Shown here: positions 20,399 through 31,990 of the stretch, piece after piece
Layout of the letters: each line of letters begins with the position of its first letter
How positions within the stretch are numbered: the stretch's first letter is position 1
Origin: Nilaparvata lugens
Lineage: Eukaryota > Arthropoda > Insecta > Hemiptera > Delphacidae
Reading direction: 5' to 3'
Length of the DNA stretch: 64,000 nt
Assembly: GCF_014356525.2 (NCBI RefSeq)
Contig: NC_052505.1
Coordinates: 5,463,836 to 5,527,835 of the forward strand
Program-made: the position numbers and the translations under genes
Notes under the pieces: model-generated
The model's database searches: none
What the model saw: only the letters and a program-made list of their open reading frames with translations
Told to the model about the DNA's origin: nothing

Positions 20399-20907
20399 TT
20401 ATTATACAGAGTGGTTGAAAAGTCCGAGAACGGCTTAATATCTCATGACCACCTTCCTATTTAAAAAATTAAGTTGCATCCAAAATGACGGACCAGATTT
20501 TTGAAGTCAAAGTAATGTGGTATTTTCAATTCGAGTAGGATATCCAATCACACTCACCTTGAAATCACATTTGTGTATGAGACTCATACTTTTTCTTCTC
20601 TTCCTGCTTTGAATAGTATTGATTAATAATGTGAATATCTTCGAAACGGTTTGAGAAATCGATATGCGGTTTTCGCCATTCGTTTTTTCTTGAAATTCAG
20701 TATCGAAATTATGCATCACATGACAACCTTTCTATTTAAAAAAACAAAGTTGCATTCAAAATGGCAGATCCAAGATGGCGGATCAGATTTTTAAAGTCAT
20801 AGTAATTAGTATTTTTAATTTGAGTAGGATCCCCAATCACACCCACTCTCAAATTGCCTTTGAGATATTGAGCCGTTCTCGGACTTTTCACCCACTCTGT
20901 ATAATAA
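20399..20907. mobile_element. TIR element, TTATTATACAGAGTGG ends
   Basis: Left end TTATTATACAGAGTGG then TGAAAAGTCCGAGAACGG; right end CCGTTCTCGGACTTTTCACC then CACTCTGTATAATAA. The interior holds a direct repeat of about 265 bp (ACC.TTTCTATTTAAAAAA ... AGTAGGATMYCCAATCACA) in two diverged units. Non-coding DNA transposon derivative flanked by inverted SINE-2 tails. Confidence 0.75.
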
Positions 20908-20911
20908 AGCT

Positions 20912-20980
20912 ATTTTCAGTAGCAGAAGTCTTCGGGGTGATTCACAGCATTTAATTGGATTTTCGTTTGATAATAATTAT
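20912..20980 (+). mobile_element. SINE-2 tail fragment
   Basis: CAGTAGCAGAAGTCTTCGGG then CAGCATTTAATTGGATTTTC. It lies in the opposite orientation to the tail at 20284-20385. Confidence 0.6.
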
Positions 20981-21529
20981 TAATTACTCTGTTGCTTTTT
21001 TTATTAGATTTAGCAAATAGATCTGGGAAAATCCTACTTTTACTCAGCGAATAAGGGCCTAGCTAGTGTGGAGTTCTCGTTTGAATACCGAGTCCAAACA
21101 AATTTCTGTTCCAATCAATTTTTCATTCATCAATCTCATACGCTGTAACTCTGTCATTGTTCTCAATTGTATAATAACCTTTTGTTTATTAATAACGAAT
21201 GAAGTTCCACCTTAATGACTTCTTTCTTGCAATCTGTCTTGACGTGCAGTTGAATCGTCAGAAATTGGAGAACAGTGTTCAGAGTCTTTGAATTAGAAAT
21301 TAATTCAAATATTTCTTATTCACCTCCTTCTGAGCAGTCATTGCATGTACTTCATTCTGACTCGACCTAATAACTGCTTATGGGCCAAGCCACACGAAGC
21401 GTTGTTCAAGACGTTTCCAGGGCAGGAAGCTCTCATGATTATAAATTGATATGGAGTTGATATAAATGGATTACTTTGAGAAAATAATCGAGGGCTGAAG
21501 ATTTTGTGAAGTGAACAACTACAAGACTT

Positions 21530-21660
21530 AACCTATTTCGGACTATGTGTAACCTTATCTAAATTTGGGAGAGAATAGCACAAGGTTACCTTATTTTTCC
21601 TCTCCCTATCATTTGGATGATGTAATTATTGTATGATTCAATAAAAAATTAAGAATGAAA
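21530..21660 (+). repeat. LINE 3'-end-like repeat with AATAAA tail
   Basis: GGGAGAGAATAGCACAAGG, CTCTCCCTATCATTTGGATG and a closing CAATAAAAAATTAAGAATGA. The same passage occurs at 37440-37832 (split by MITE-C) and in part at 16555-16622. Confidence 0.5.
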
Positions 21661-21789
21661 GCTGGAAAGCTGGATTCAAAGATTTGATATTACCTGTCCA
21701 AAATCTTAATTTCTGAGGGAGAAAATTTCTCTCTCAATATTATGCCCTTTTGGACTGTGTGAAAGAGGTATACGATATAGTATTTCTAG

Positions 21790-22190
21790 GACTTTGAGAA
21801 CAGAGCCAGGAAAGAGACAAAACTCAATTTCTATAAGGTTATGGCTATTCCAACGCTCTTATATGGCTCTGAATCTTGGATACTTCAGAAGAAAGAATGG
21901 AGTAGGTTACAGGCTGCCGAAATAAGGTTTTTAAGAGCAGTGAAATGGTGTACAAGGGAAGATGGGCTTCATAATGTCGATAGAAGAAGCGAGCTCAACA
22001 TAATCTCCATATGGCATAAGATTGAAGAAAATCGGCAAAACTGGAAAGATCATGTTGAAAGGATGGAGAGCGACAGGATTCCAAGGGCAGTCATGTTGTA
22101 TAACCCGGTTGGAAGAGAAGTGTGGACAGAGCACGTAAAAGATGGATGTGATGGTGAGTTTGAAGTCGGAACAGGCAAATATCCTAATTG
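21790..22190 (+). pseudogene. RTE-type retrotransposon C-terminal fragment
   Basis: After an in-frame stop at 21787 the frame reads ARKETKLNFYKVMAIPTLLY then GSESW, continues with AAEIRFLRAVKWCTREDGLH and IENRQNW.DHVERM.-type sequence, and reaches PRAVMLYNPVGRE around 22120. This is the thumb and C-terminal region of RTE-clade (and related) LINE reverse transcriptases (pattern LYGSE.W, RFLR.V.GCTR.D). The homology ends near 22140-22190 although the frame stays open to 22317. The palm with the catalytic aspartates is absent. A second RTE fragment of a different part of the same region lies on the minus strand at 40640-40915. Confidence 0.8.
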
Positions 22191-22319
22191 TTGCCTAATC
22201 CTTGTAGGAAGACGACGACGAAAAGTATTTCAATGCTGGAAACTAACTGTTTATATGATGTCCATCATTTTACAAGAACAATGGAATCTGAAAATTGAAA
22301 CTGCTTTAGATCACTGATT

Positions 22320-23030
22320 AAATGATATTGTATATTATTAAACGTGTAAATCTACATCTGAGGTATCGAATTAACACGTCCATTATATTATGGATACGTA
22401 CATTGATCTTCGCAAAGATACATATGTAAGTTCAACACAATTATTTATCTGAAAAAAACTGAGAAAATCACTAACTACAGAATAAAACAAATTGAATTCC
22501 ATAGAATTCACCATCACAATAGAATTTCTCGAAGAGATTTGCGAGCATTTTCCAATGCAGCATTATTGAAGAGAGATTGAATACATAAATTTTTCCTCGA
22601 GCTACATTAGAGAAAGGGATTTCATCACCAACCAGCCTTTTTTAGGAGATTTACAGCTATTTAGCGTGACTCACAGAACAGCTTGGACCCGTTTAACAAC
22701 TGTCACGTTAATCACACAGTTAATTAACTCTACTCTCTGTGCAGTGAATAATTATAACTCAGTTGTTACCCGTGAGTATAGCATTACCTCGTTTGATCTC
22801 TCATTTTTCTCACTTGGGCCCAAAATCGTTTTCCAATTCAATTACTGTTTCACGTTCAGCATAAATGGAAAATATGATGAGAAAAAAACCGCCCAAGCTT
22901 TTTCTGTCCGGAGACCAGCTTGGGAAAGGTGAGAATGAAAATAAATTTTCGCCGTCAACGTCTGTGTGTGTGTGTGTTTGTGTGTGAGTGTGTGTGGGTT
23001 GGTTTGTGTGTGTTTCAGAGAGGCTGTGGC
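22320..23030. other. AT-rich stretch ending in a TG-rich tract
   Basis: No gene recognised. An 88-codon open frame (22666-22932) has no recognisable motif. A TG-rich tract occupies about 22960-23018. Confidence 0.45.
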
Positions 23031-23261
23031 TTCATTTTATTTCCGAGTCCACGAAATAGAAAGGGTGGAACGGAATGATCAGGCTTACATATTACCCCCG
23101 TTGGCAATGCTTTTCAACGTGAAACTGTGACAGAACCTACTTTCCACCACCTTTGCTAAGCCATACATTCTCGGGGCTAACTGTAACGTTTCAGTTCATG
23201 GGATTTTTCCATTTCCCTTCTGGGTGGCAAGCAGGAGGAGAGGAATGAGGGAAAAAGGAGT

Positions 23262-23695
23262 GAGTGGTGAGTGAGTGAGGAGTGAGGAGGAGTGAGGAGT
23301 GAGTGAGGAGTGAGTGAGGAGTGAGTGAGGAGTGAGTGAGGAGTGAGTGATGAGTGAGTGAGGAGTGAGTGAGGAGTGAGTGAGGAGTGAGTTAGGAGTG
23401 AGTGAGGAGTGAGTGAGGAGTGAGTGAGGGGTGAGTGAGGGGTGAGTGAGGAGTGAGTGAAGAGTGAGTAAAGAGTGAGTGAGGAGTGAGTGAGGAGTGA
23501 GTGAGGAGTGAGTGAGGAGTGAGTGAGGAGGAGTGAGTGAGGAGTGAGTGAGGAGTGAGTGAGGAGTGAGTGAGGAGTGAGTGATGAGTGAGTGAGGAGT
23601 GAGTGAAGAGTGAGTGAGGAGTGAGTGAGGAGTGAGTGAGGAGTGAGTGAGGAGTGAGTGAGGAGTGAGTGAGGAGTGAGTGAGGAGTGAGTGAG
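23262..23695 (+). repeat. GAGTGAGTGAG 11-bp minisatellite
   Basis: About 430 bp of an 11-bp unit (GAGTGAGTGAG and single-base variants), roughly 39 units. On the minus strand it gives a repetitive Ser/Thr/His/Leu frame with no start context, which is an artefact. Confidence 0.95.
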
Positions 23696-23849
23696 AAGGT
23701 TAGATAAGATTTCAATTTTTACTCTCCTTGCCCTATTACCATAGGTAAGGAAAGTATTGCTTTCCGAAAAAAAATAAGGTACCCAAATTTCTAAATTTCT
23801 TTACGTTTCAAGGTCCCCTGAGTCCAAAAAACTAGTTTTTGGGTATTGG

Positions 23850-23857
23850 TCTGTATG

Positions 23858-23888
<31 letters not shown>

Positions 23889-23907
23889 TGTGTGTGGTGG
23901 TGTGTGT

Positions 23908-23953
<46 letters not shown>

Positions 23954-23962
23954 TGTGTGTGT

Positions 23963-24008
<46 letters not shown>

Positions 24009-24041
24009 GTGTGTGTGTGTGTGTGTGTGGTGTGTGTGTGT

Positions 24042-24123
<82 letters not shown>

Positions 24124-24149
24124 TGTGTGTGTGTGTGTGGGTGTGTGTG

Positions 24150-24212
<63 letters not shown>

Positions 24213-24266
24213 TGTGTGTGTGTGTGGTGTGGTGTGTGTGTGTGTGTGTGTTGTGTGTGTGTGTGT

Positions 24267-24304
<38 letters not shown>

Positions 24305-24306
24305 TG

Positions 24307-24343
<37 letters not shown>

Positions 24344-24375
24344 GTGTGTGTGTGTATGAGTGTATGTGCGTCTGT
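23850..24375 (+). repeat. TG/GTG microsatellite array
   Basis: About 520 bp of (TG)n with scattered GG and TT interruptions, at the same place in the element as a shorter TG array in copy 2 (28960-29062). It opens long Val/Cys and Thr/His frames in all phases, none a gene. Confidence 0.97.
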
Positions 24376-24810
24376 GTACACGATATCTCATCTCCCAATT
24401 AACGGACCTTTCACTATAAGGATCCGACACGAACAATTTCGAACAAATGCAATTCGGTTCAAGATGGCGGCTAAAATGGCGAAAATGTTGTCAAAAACTG
24501 GGTTTTTCGTGATTTTCTCGGAAACGGCTCCAACGATTTTGACCAAATTCATACTTAAAATAGTCATCGATAAGCTCTATCAACTGCCACAAGTTCCATA
24601 TCTGTAGAAATTTCAGGAGCTCCGCCCCATCAATGCAGATAGATTCCCAATTATCAGGCTTCAGATACAATTGAAACAAAAAAAAAATCAAGTGGAGTAG
24701 ATTGAGCATGAAAATCTCTACAGTTAATGTTCAGTAACATTTTCAGCTAAAATTGAAAATAAACTTTAAATTCGAGAAAATTTGATTATTCAATTGCAAA
24801 TTATTGTTGA

Positions 24811-25491
24811 CTAGCCGTTAGGCTCGCTTCGCTCGCCATATCCGTCTAGCAAGGGGGCTCCGCCCCCTGGACCCCCGACTGGATCGTCCAAGAATGAGAT
24901 CAGCAGGCTCGCTTCGCTCGCCTGCATTTTTCATTTGAGCATTTTTATCATATGTTAGGACAATCCAGTCGGAGGTTCAGGCTAAACGGATATGGCGAGC
25001 GAAGCGAGCCTGACGGCTAGTAATATAATATCCCCAGGATTGAAGTAGCAGTGCCCAATCAATTTTTCCGCGATAAATGCATTTAAATCTTCAACTTGGT
25101 GCCAACCTAACAAAGTCAACTCAACTTAATGCCAACCTGACAAAATAATCAATTTAGTTGCCAGTAGTTAACAACTGTTTCGAAGAGGTACTCTATCTAG
25201 ATTATAGTTCTATAGTAACATATGATATGGAAATTTCAATTATAATTAAGAGATTGGGAGAAGAAGAATATACATGCTAAAAGACGAACTTTAAACCCTT
25301 AAAAACAACCCTTAGAGTTAAAATATTGCCAAAAGATTTCTTAGTGCGCCTCTAAAGGGCCAACTTAACATACCTATCAAATTTGAACGTTTTTGGTCCG
25401 GTAGATTTTTAGTTATGCGAGTGAGTGAGTGAGTGAGTGAGTGAGTGAGTCAGTCAGTGAGTGAGTGCCATTTCGCTTTTATATATATAGA
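24811..25491 (-). mobile_element. Non-autonomous Helitron, copy B
   Basis: Minus strand: TCTATATATATAAAAGCG at 25491 to AACGGCTAG at 24811. A precedes TC (T at 25492 on plus) and T follows CTAG (A at 24810 on plus). It contains inverted GGCTCGCTTCGCTCGCC blocks, a GGGGGCTCCGCCCCC hairpin and a GAGT/CAGT microsatellite, as in copies A, C and D. Inserted in family-4 copy 1. Confidence 0.85.
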
Positions 25492-25679
25492 TTCTATTAA
25501 ATCATTCACTATGAAGAGATAGCAGACCTCATGTGTGTCTCCAGCGTTATTGCCCTGTCACCAGCTGGCTCAAATCTTTGAATAGTAGACTTGAGATGCG
25601 CGGGAACACTAGCGTCAGGTGATCAATTTTCATAACGGCAAGGAAAGTTGTGTGAGTGCGCCACACCAGATTTTTATGT

Positions 25680-26315
25680 GTGTTACAATATTTACTGGCT
25701 TATACACTTCTTCTTCTTCTGGTTCCTTCTCCTATCGGAGGTTGGAAATCATCACGGCAATTTTCACTTTATTGATTGCAGGCTTGAATAGTTCCCTTGA
25801 GTTGCAGCCATACCATTCTCTTTAATTACGCAGTTTAAGTCTACAATGTATCATATAAGGATCCAGAGAACTTCTAGAACTGGCGTAGTAAGTCACAAGG
25901 AATTCCGAAAGGATAAATCAGTGTACACCTGTATTCATGATGAGCGTTTTGAAACTCAATTAGAAAAATAATAGTTGATTTTCATTACTATTGATTGAGT
26001 TCTTTCATTGATTTATTGAGTTCTTTTTCACATGAATTATTTTTTTACATTCTTTTGGGAATTTCTACTATTGCTTCCTAGGGTTCTAACAATTTTTCTG
26101 TCTCAGGATTTTTATTTATCCATTTTTTTCATTAACATATTATGACTTTAGTTCATATATTAATATAAAAATGTATATGTCCTCAAATTCTTCTTAATTT
26201 ATTTTCCTAGGATTGTATTATACCTTTTGGTTTCTATAAATAACTTCTGTAATGTTCACTCCTTTCAATCATTTTCTGTGAATAGACAAAGATTATCTGT
26301 TAATTTTCTTCGAGG
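25680..26315. other. AT-rich stretch before the gap
   Basis: Nothing recognisable. Runs of T and A are common. The sequence is cut by the assembly gap. Confidence 0.5.
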
Positions 26316-26415
26316 NNNNNNNNNNNNNNNNNNNNNNNNNNNNNNNNNNNNNNNNNNNNNNNNNNNNNNNNNNNNNNNNNNNNNNNNNNNNNNNNNNNNN
26401 NNNNNNNNNNNNNNN
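26316..26415. other. Assembly gap (100 N)
   Basis: Exactly 100 Ns, the usual placeholder for a gap of unknown size. Any frame running across it is meaningless. Confidence 1.
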
Positions 26416-26489
26416 GTTACGAAGGAGGAACTTTCCTAGTCAGTAGGAAATTAAGTGTTTACCTGTGAATGCACCAATCCAGTTTGGAG

Positions 26490-26575
26490 TTTACAGGTTC
26501 ACCCTGTTGCAGTGGCAAAGGTCTTCGGGGTGATTTACAGCATTTAATTGGGATTTTCGTTTAATAATAATTATT
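26490..26575 (+). mobile_element. SINE-2 tail fragment
   Basis: Carries GGTCTTCGGGGTGATTTACA and CATTTAATTGGGATTTTCG, the 3' tail of SINE-2, close to the gap. Confidence 0.65.
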
Positions 26576-26952
26576 ATTCATTAATTAGAATTTGAACGAA
26601 TGCAACTTTCAATTCATTTCCATCTGTAATAAGTTGTGTTCTAGGAACCGGTGTTTCACGCATACTACACCGGTTCTGCAACAAGTTATAATAAATCAGA
26701 ACTGTAGAGAAACTTGAAAATATGTGAAGCGGGTTGCCTATGCGCGCAAGGAACGGCGCAGTTTCTCTGTGCCCCACATCAGAGCTGGACAGAGTAGCTG
26801 TTATTTTCATCACGCAAGAATGCCAATAATATTCAATCAATTTGTGTGGCCAGCTTTTGACCAGAATTCGATTTCCGGTTACGTCTGTCGGCTTCCATCA
26901 TCACCTTTGCTCAATGGAAACTCCCAACCGCAACCGAAAATCAGCAATACTG

Positions 26953-28380
26953 GAGTGAGGTCCACATTATAATGACAGTATTTGATTAACATCGGTGTTG
27001 CTATGCTTGTCTATCATTCGACAAAGCAGATAGCGCTAGCCTTTTCTAGCTTTCAACGTTGCCAGATTGTTTAATAATGTATGAATAGAATGAATTCATA
27101 GCTAGATCACAACCTAATTCAAATGGCGACCCGGAAAATTGAGTTTTCATCGAAAATTTGAAGTTTTCCCAAATACCAAAAATTCTCAGCCAAAACTATG
27201 AGTTCACTGTGAAAACTGAATACCAAATCTGTTGCATACTACACTGGAGGCTATGGGAAAACCTCCAGACCTTCTAAATGTTTCCCCCCGGCACCCCTGT
27301 ACTCGCCCAAATATTTGGGACACATTTAAATTTGTTTCCCACAGAAAATTTATTATAAGCTTTTTCGTTCAGCTCCCGTAGATAAACCTATAATCATAGC
27401 TAGATCGCAACCAAATTCAAATGGTGACCCGGAAAATTGAGTTTTCATCGAAAATTTGAAGTTTTCCCAAATACCAAAAATTCTCAGCCAAAACTATGAG
27501 TTCACTGTGAAAACTGAATACCAAATATGTTGCATACTACACTGGAGGCTATGGGAAAACCTCCAGACCTTCTAAATGTTTCCCCCCGGCACCCCTGTAC
27601 TCGCCCAAATATTTGGGACACATTTAAATTTGTTTCCCACAGAAAATTTATTATAAGCTTTTTCGTTCAGCTCCCGTCGACAAAAACCTATAATCATAGC
27701 TGGATCGCAACCAAATTCAAATGGCGACCTGGAAATTTGAGTTTTCATCGGAAATTTGAAGTTTTCCCAAATACGAAAAATTCTCAGCCAAAAAAGTCTA
27801 TAGTTTATGATTACGATACTATAAAACTATAATGTTATAGAAACTATAAAATATAGATTATAGATAAACCTATAATCATAGCTAGATCGCAACCAAATTC
27901 AAATGGTGACCCGGAAATTGAGTTTTCATCGAAAATTTGAAGTTTTCCCAAATACCAAAAATTCTCAGCCAAAACTATGAGTTCACTGTGAAAACTGAAT
28001 ACCAAATCTTTTGCATACTACACTGGAGGCTATGGGAAAACCTCTAGACCTTCCAGATGTTTCCCCCCGGCACCCCTGTACTCGCCCAAATATTTGGGAC
28101 ACATTTAAATTTGTTTCCCACAGAAAATTCATTACAAGCTTTTTTGTTCAGCTCCTGGAGAAAAAAAAATTAACAGTATATTTTATCTCAATCATGGAGA
28201 TGTGTTATTTAATCATTAAAAAGTTCTTCTCTTGATGAATTATTTTGATTATTCTATACAAGAATGAACAGTCAATATTGCATCAGATATACCGGTATCT
28301 ACTATCCTCTATGGAAAAAATAGTGGCAAGGCAGAGAATCGGCACTGTTTTTCTCAAGGTCACTAACGTGGAACTCACTA
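26953..28380 (-). mobile_element. MITE-A copy enlarged by an internal tandem array
   Basis: Ends GAGTGAGGTCCACATTATAA and CTAACGTGGAACTCACTA. Arm words CTTGTCTATCATTCGACA (left) and AGTGGCAAGGCAGAGAATCG (right) match other MITE-A copies. The interior between about 27097 and 28160 is replaced or filled by a 297-bp tandem array. It spans about 1.43 kb against 350-400 bp for intact copies. Confidence 0.75.
27097..28160 (+). repeat. 297-bp tandem array, about 3.6 units
   Basis: Units start at TCATAGCTAGATCGCAACC near 27099, 27397, 27695 (truncated) and 27876. Shared words are GAGTTTTCATCGAAAATTTG, CACTGGAGGCTATGGGAAAA and CCGGCACCCCTGTACTCGCC. Unit 3 is cut short at about 27800 with a 75-bp unrelated AT-rich joint. 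Short open frames recur in each unit (peptide SPRHPCTRPNIWDTFKFVSH) but carry no recognised domain. Confidence 0.85.
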
Positions 28381-28826
28381 TCATGAAATCTCTCGAAATT
28401 TTGTCCTTTCACTTACACTTCCATATTATTATGCGGTCATGCTCGAAAGAGCTTGCATATGTGTAATGTTACTTTTTGTAATATTGTAATAAATAAATAA
28501 AATAGTGGTTCTTACTTCAATGTTGCTTAGTGTTTCTATAGAAGATATTCTATAGAAATCAGTGATAAGGTAGAGAAAATCAGCATCGCTGTTCACCTAT
28601 CTTTCTTCACTGACATTATGTTATTTTTATTTTATTTTATTTATTTACATAAATACATACATGGAGACAACAGGTTGAACTTGAAACATTACAACATTAT
28701 TCATTCAAAAATTAGATTTAAAATGAACAACAAGCTGAGAATAAACAGGAGTAAAATAAAATAAGAACAAAATAAATTATATAACAAAAAAGCGTCTTAA
28801 CAGAAGAAATATGTGTTTTTTATTTT

Positions 28827-28996
28827 TACTTTCCTTGCCCTACTACATAGGTAAGGAAAGTATTGCTTTCCAAAAAAAATTAAGGTACCCTAATTTCAAG
28901 TTTTCTATACGTTTCAAGGTCCCTGAGTCCAAAAACATGATTTTTGGATGTTGGTCTGGTGTGTGTGTGTGTGTGTGGTGTGTGTGTGTGTGTGTG

Positions 28997-29029
<33 letters not shown>

Positions 29030-29945
29030 TGGTGTTGGGTGTGTGTGTGTATGTGTGTATGTCTGTGAACACGATAACTCCATTCCTAATCAACCGATTG
29101 ACTTGAAATTTTAACTTAAGGTCCTTATATCATGAGGATAGGACAATAAGAAATTCAATAGAATTGAATTCAAAATGGCGGATAATTACTAAAAAATCAT
29201 GTTTTTCACGGTTTTCTCGAAAACGGCTCTAACGATTTTCTTCAAATTTATATCATGGTTAGCTATTTATAAGCCCTATCAACTGACATGAGTCTCATTT
29301 CTGGGAAAATTTCAGGAGCTCCGTAATATTCTTAAGAAAAATGGCGGATAATCACTAAAAAACCATGTTATTCACGGTTTTCTCGTTAACGGCTCTAACG
29401 ATTTTCTTCATATTTATACCATGGATAGCTATTTATAAGCCCTACCAACTGACATGAGTCTCATTTCTGAGAAAATTGCAGGAGATCCGCAATATTCTTG
29501 AGAAAAATGGCGGATAATTACTAAAAAACCATGTTTTTCACGATTTTCTCAAAAATAACTTGACCGATTTTTTTTTCAAATTCATACCCTGTATAGTTAT
29601 TTATCAGCTCTATCAACTGGCATGAGTCTCCTTCCTGGGAAATCAATGGGGGGTCCACCCCATCCTTGATAAATGGACTTAGTAACCTCCTTCTCGTGCA
29701 TGAGGTAGGTAGGTAGCGCAGTTCATAAAAATAACACATAGTCAAGATATTTCATCTGTAGAACAGCTGTTTTGACGACTTTAAAAAAATGAGGACTTGA
29801 AAAATCATCGAGTTTCACAATTTACACAAAGGAAAAAGTACTCTGAAAACAATTATATAATATATACACATGTACAGTAAGTAGTCTGATCGTAGTTTCA
29901 AATATGAGCAAGGAAAGTTGTGTGAGTGTACCACACCAGATTTTT
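28827..29945 (+). mobile_element. Family-4 element, copy 2
   Basis: Starts CTTTCCTTGCCCTACTACAT, has a TG array at 28960-29062 and three ~170 bp units between about 29170 and 29660 (each with AAAATGGCGGATAAT, TTTTCTCGAAAACGGCTCTA-like and CAACTGACATGAGTCTCATT words), and ends CCACACCAGATTTTTT. Copy 1 at 23717 has only one such unit. Non-coding. Confidence 0.65.
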
Positions 29946-30189
29946 TAAAAATCCTATCTTATAGCTAGGAATCATATCTATTCTGAATCTATCTAATCCT
30001 ATCAATTGCTGAAAATCTATCTAAGAGAAGATAAGAGAGGTGGTAAAATATGCACTTGAAATATCGTACATGGGTACAAACCATGCAATACAGAATGAAC
30101 AAAGAATCATGTTGGCACTGATAAGAAAAACGTCATAGAAAAGAAAGAAAGAAAAATGTCATACGGAAACCTGGCTACAAATATCTATC

Positions 30190-31990
30190 CTAAATTAAGC
30201 CCTTCAGAGTGTTGCGGAATCTGCCACGAGAGAGCCCAAAGACGTCTAGGCGCCCAGAAAAGAGATTGAGAAGCCTCTGGATTCTATTAATTGGAGAGTT
30301 ATAATGACTCTCTGTTCTGGAGCGTCTTACAAGAAAAGAAAATGAAGAACGACGATCTATGGATGATATGTAAATATCAAGTTTAGAAAGTTAATAAGCA
30401 GAATCTATTTCATTGTTAAGTGAATTGTAGAGAAAAATAAGGGATCTGACATCCCTCCTTGATTTTAATGTTTCAATTCCAAATATACACCTCAGCGTAT
30501 CAGTTGGGAAATCAAATGGACAGTAGACAGTAAACTTCTTGTAATACATGTATCTCAGAAATGTGTTTTGTAAACGCTCCAGAATGAGAATTTGGCCATT
30601 GCAATATGGACTCCAGATCTCAAAGGCATATTCTAGGAGATTTCTAGCTAGTGACTTGTATAAGAATAAGAGAGGGGCAACATCACTAAATGCTGAGCAT
30701 GTCCTTAAGATGAAACCCATCTGCTGATTAGCCCTACTGCATATGAAGTCCACGTGACAACTAAAAGTAAAATCACTGGTAAACACTACACCGTGATCCT
30801 TGAAAGTTTTTATCTCTTCCAAAGGGGTGCCACCAATATTATATACATTTTCAAAAGGAGCCAACTGTCGAGTGAAACTGATAACTTTGCACTTGGCCAT
30901 ATTTATTTTCAGTTTATTGGTTTCACACCAGACTAATAAACTATCAACATCCCTCTGAAGGTTAATGCAATCATTGACATTCTTCATTTCTCTGAATAGT
31001 TTAACATCGTCAGCGTACATGAGACAAGAAGAATTATTAATATATGAAGGAAGATCGTTAATAGATAATAGAAAAAGTAGTGGCTCAAGATTAGAGCCCT
31101 GTAGCACGCCAGATGAACAATGAAAGGAATCAGATTTATGATTATGTATCATATCATATTGCAATCTCAAATGTAAGTAACTCTCCAGAAGTTTGACTAA
31201 GTTATCACAGAAACCCATTACTCTGAGTTTATCAACTGAAAATCTGCGATTTATTGTATCAAATGCCTCAGAAAGATCTGTGTATTATGGCATCAACCCT
31301 TCCCCCACCGTCTAACACTGTGGACACTTCATTGCTGAATACCATTAGATTAGTTACAGTGGAGCGCACTGGTAAAAAACAATGTTGCTCCTCTGCAAAA
31401 CTCTCTTGACCTGTCCAAATATAATATTGCATGTAGTAGTTTTTCAAAAATTTTGGAAAAACAGTTCAAAATAGATATAGGTCTGTAATTCCTTATGTCT
31501 GTTCTTTTCCCCGACTTGAAAACCGGGGTTATTTGAGCAATTCTTCCATTTTTCAGGGAATTAAGAAGTTTTTATAGATAGATTGAAAATAAGCTTTAAA
31601 GTTTCAAGAAGAACTGCTGCACAACCCTTAACAATGAATGTGGGAATAAAGTCAGGGCCTTCAGAGCAGCCAGATTTTAATCCTGCTATAGCAGATAGGA
31701 TCTCATCAGAAGAAACATCACCAATGCCTGCCCACTCTCAATCCCAGGCCGCCAGACATCCCCGGACCACCCCCGCATGCATCAGGTGCAGCAGGTGTAT
31801 CAGCCTCATAAACAGACTCGAAGTAACGGGCAAATCCATCCACAATATGAGAACCAATGTAGGACTCCCCACTCAGCGTCATAGTCGACTCCACAAAGGA
31901 TGTCTTTCTCTTGCAATTTGCGTATCACCAAAAGTTTCTCACATTACCACACAGACCAGATTGAATGGAATGTATATAGTTATTATATGC
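30190..31990 (-). pseudogene. LINE reverse transcriptase, frameshifted
   Basis: In order on the minus strand: DEILSAIAGLKSGCSEGPDF (about 31710-31650), ITPVFKSGKRTDIRNYRPIS (about 31535-31475), a shifted frame with EQHCFLPVRSTVTNL, another shift, then the palm motif A DLSEAFDT (about 31270), SGVLQGSNLEPLLFLL and the catalytic YADDVK motif (about 31025), then LLEYAFEIWSP and LRYMYYKKF. An in-frame TAA at 30391-30393 splits the end, but the same frame continues through SPINRIQRLLNLFSGRLDVF to a final stop at 30190-30192. This is a Jockey/CR1-like non-LTR retrotransposon. The YADD aspartates are intact, but at least two frameshifts and one stop make it dead. Confidence 0.85.

Larger units (their letters stand above)
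23717..25678 (+). mobile_element. Family-4 element, copy 1, split by Helitron B
   Basis: The start resembles the copy at 28827 (CTTGCCCTA.TACCATAGGT, AAGGAAAGTATTGCTTTCC, ACGTTTCAAGGTCCC). A TG array and a block with GATTTTCTCGGAAACGGCTC follow. The end AAGGAAAGTTGTGTGAGTGC and CCACACCAGATTTTT at 25640-25676 also closes the other copy near 29945. Helitron B (24811-25491) lies inside. No coding capacity is seen. Class unknown. Confidence 0.6.

Noticed and set aside
23392..23715. Ser/His/Leu/Thr-rich minus-strand frame
   Set aside because: Translation of the 11-bp GAGTGAGTGAG minisatellite.
23791..24607. Val/Cys and Thr/His open frames of up to 253 codons
   Set aside because: They are translations of the TG microsatellite on both strands.
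26227..26439. Open frame across the gap
   Set aside because: It runs through 100 Ns and has no meaning.
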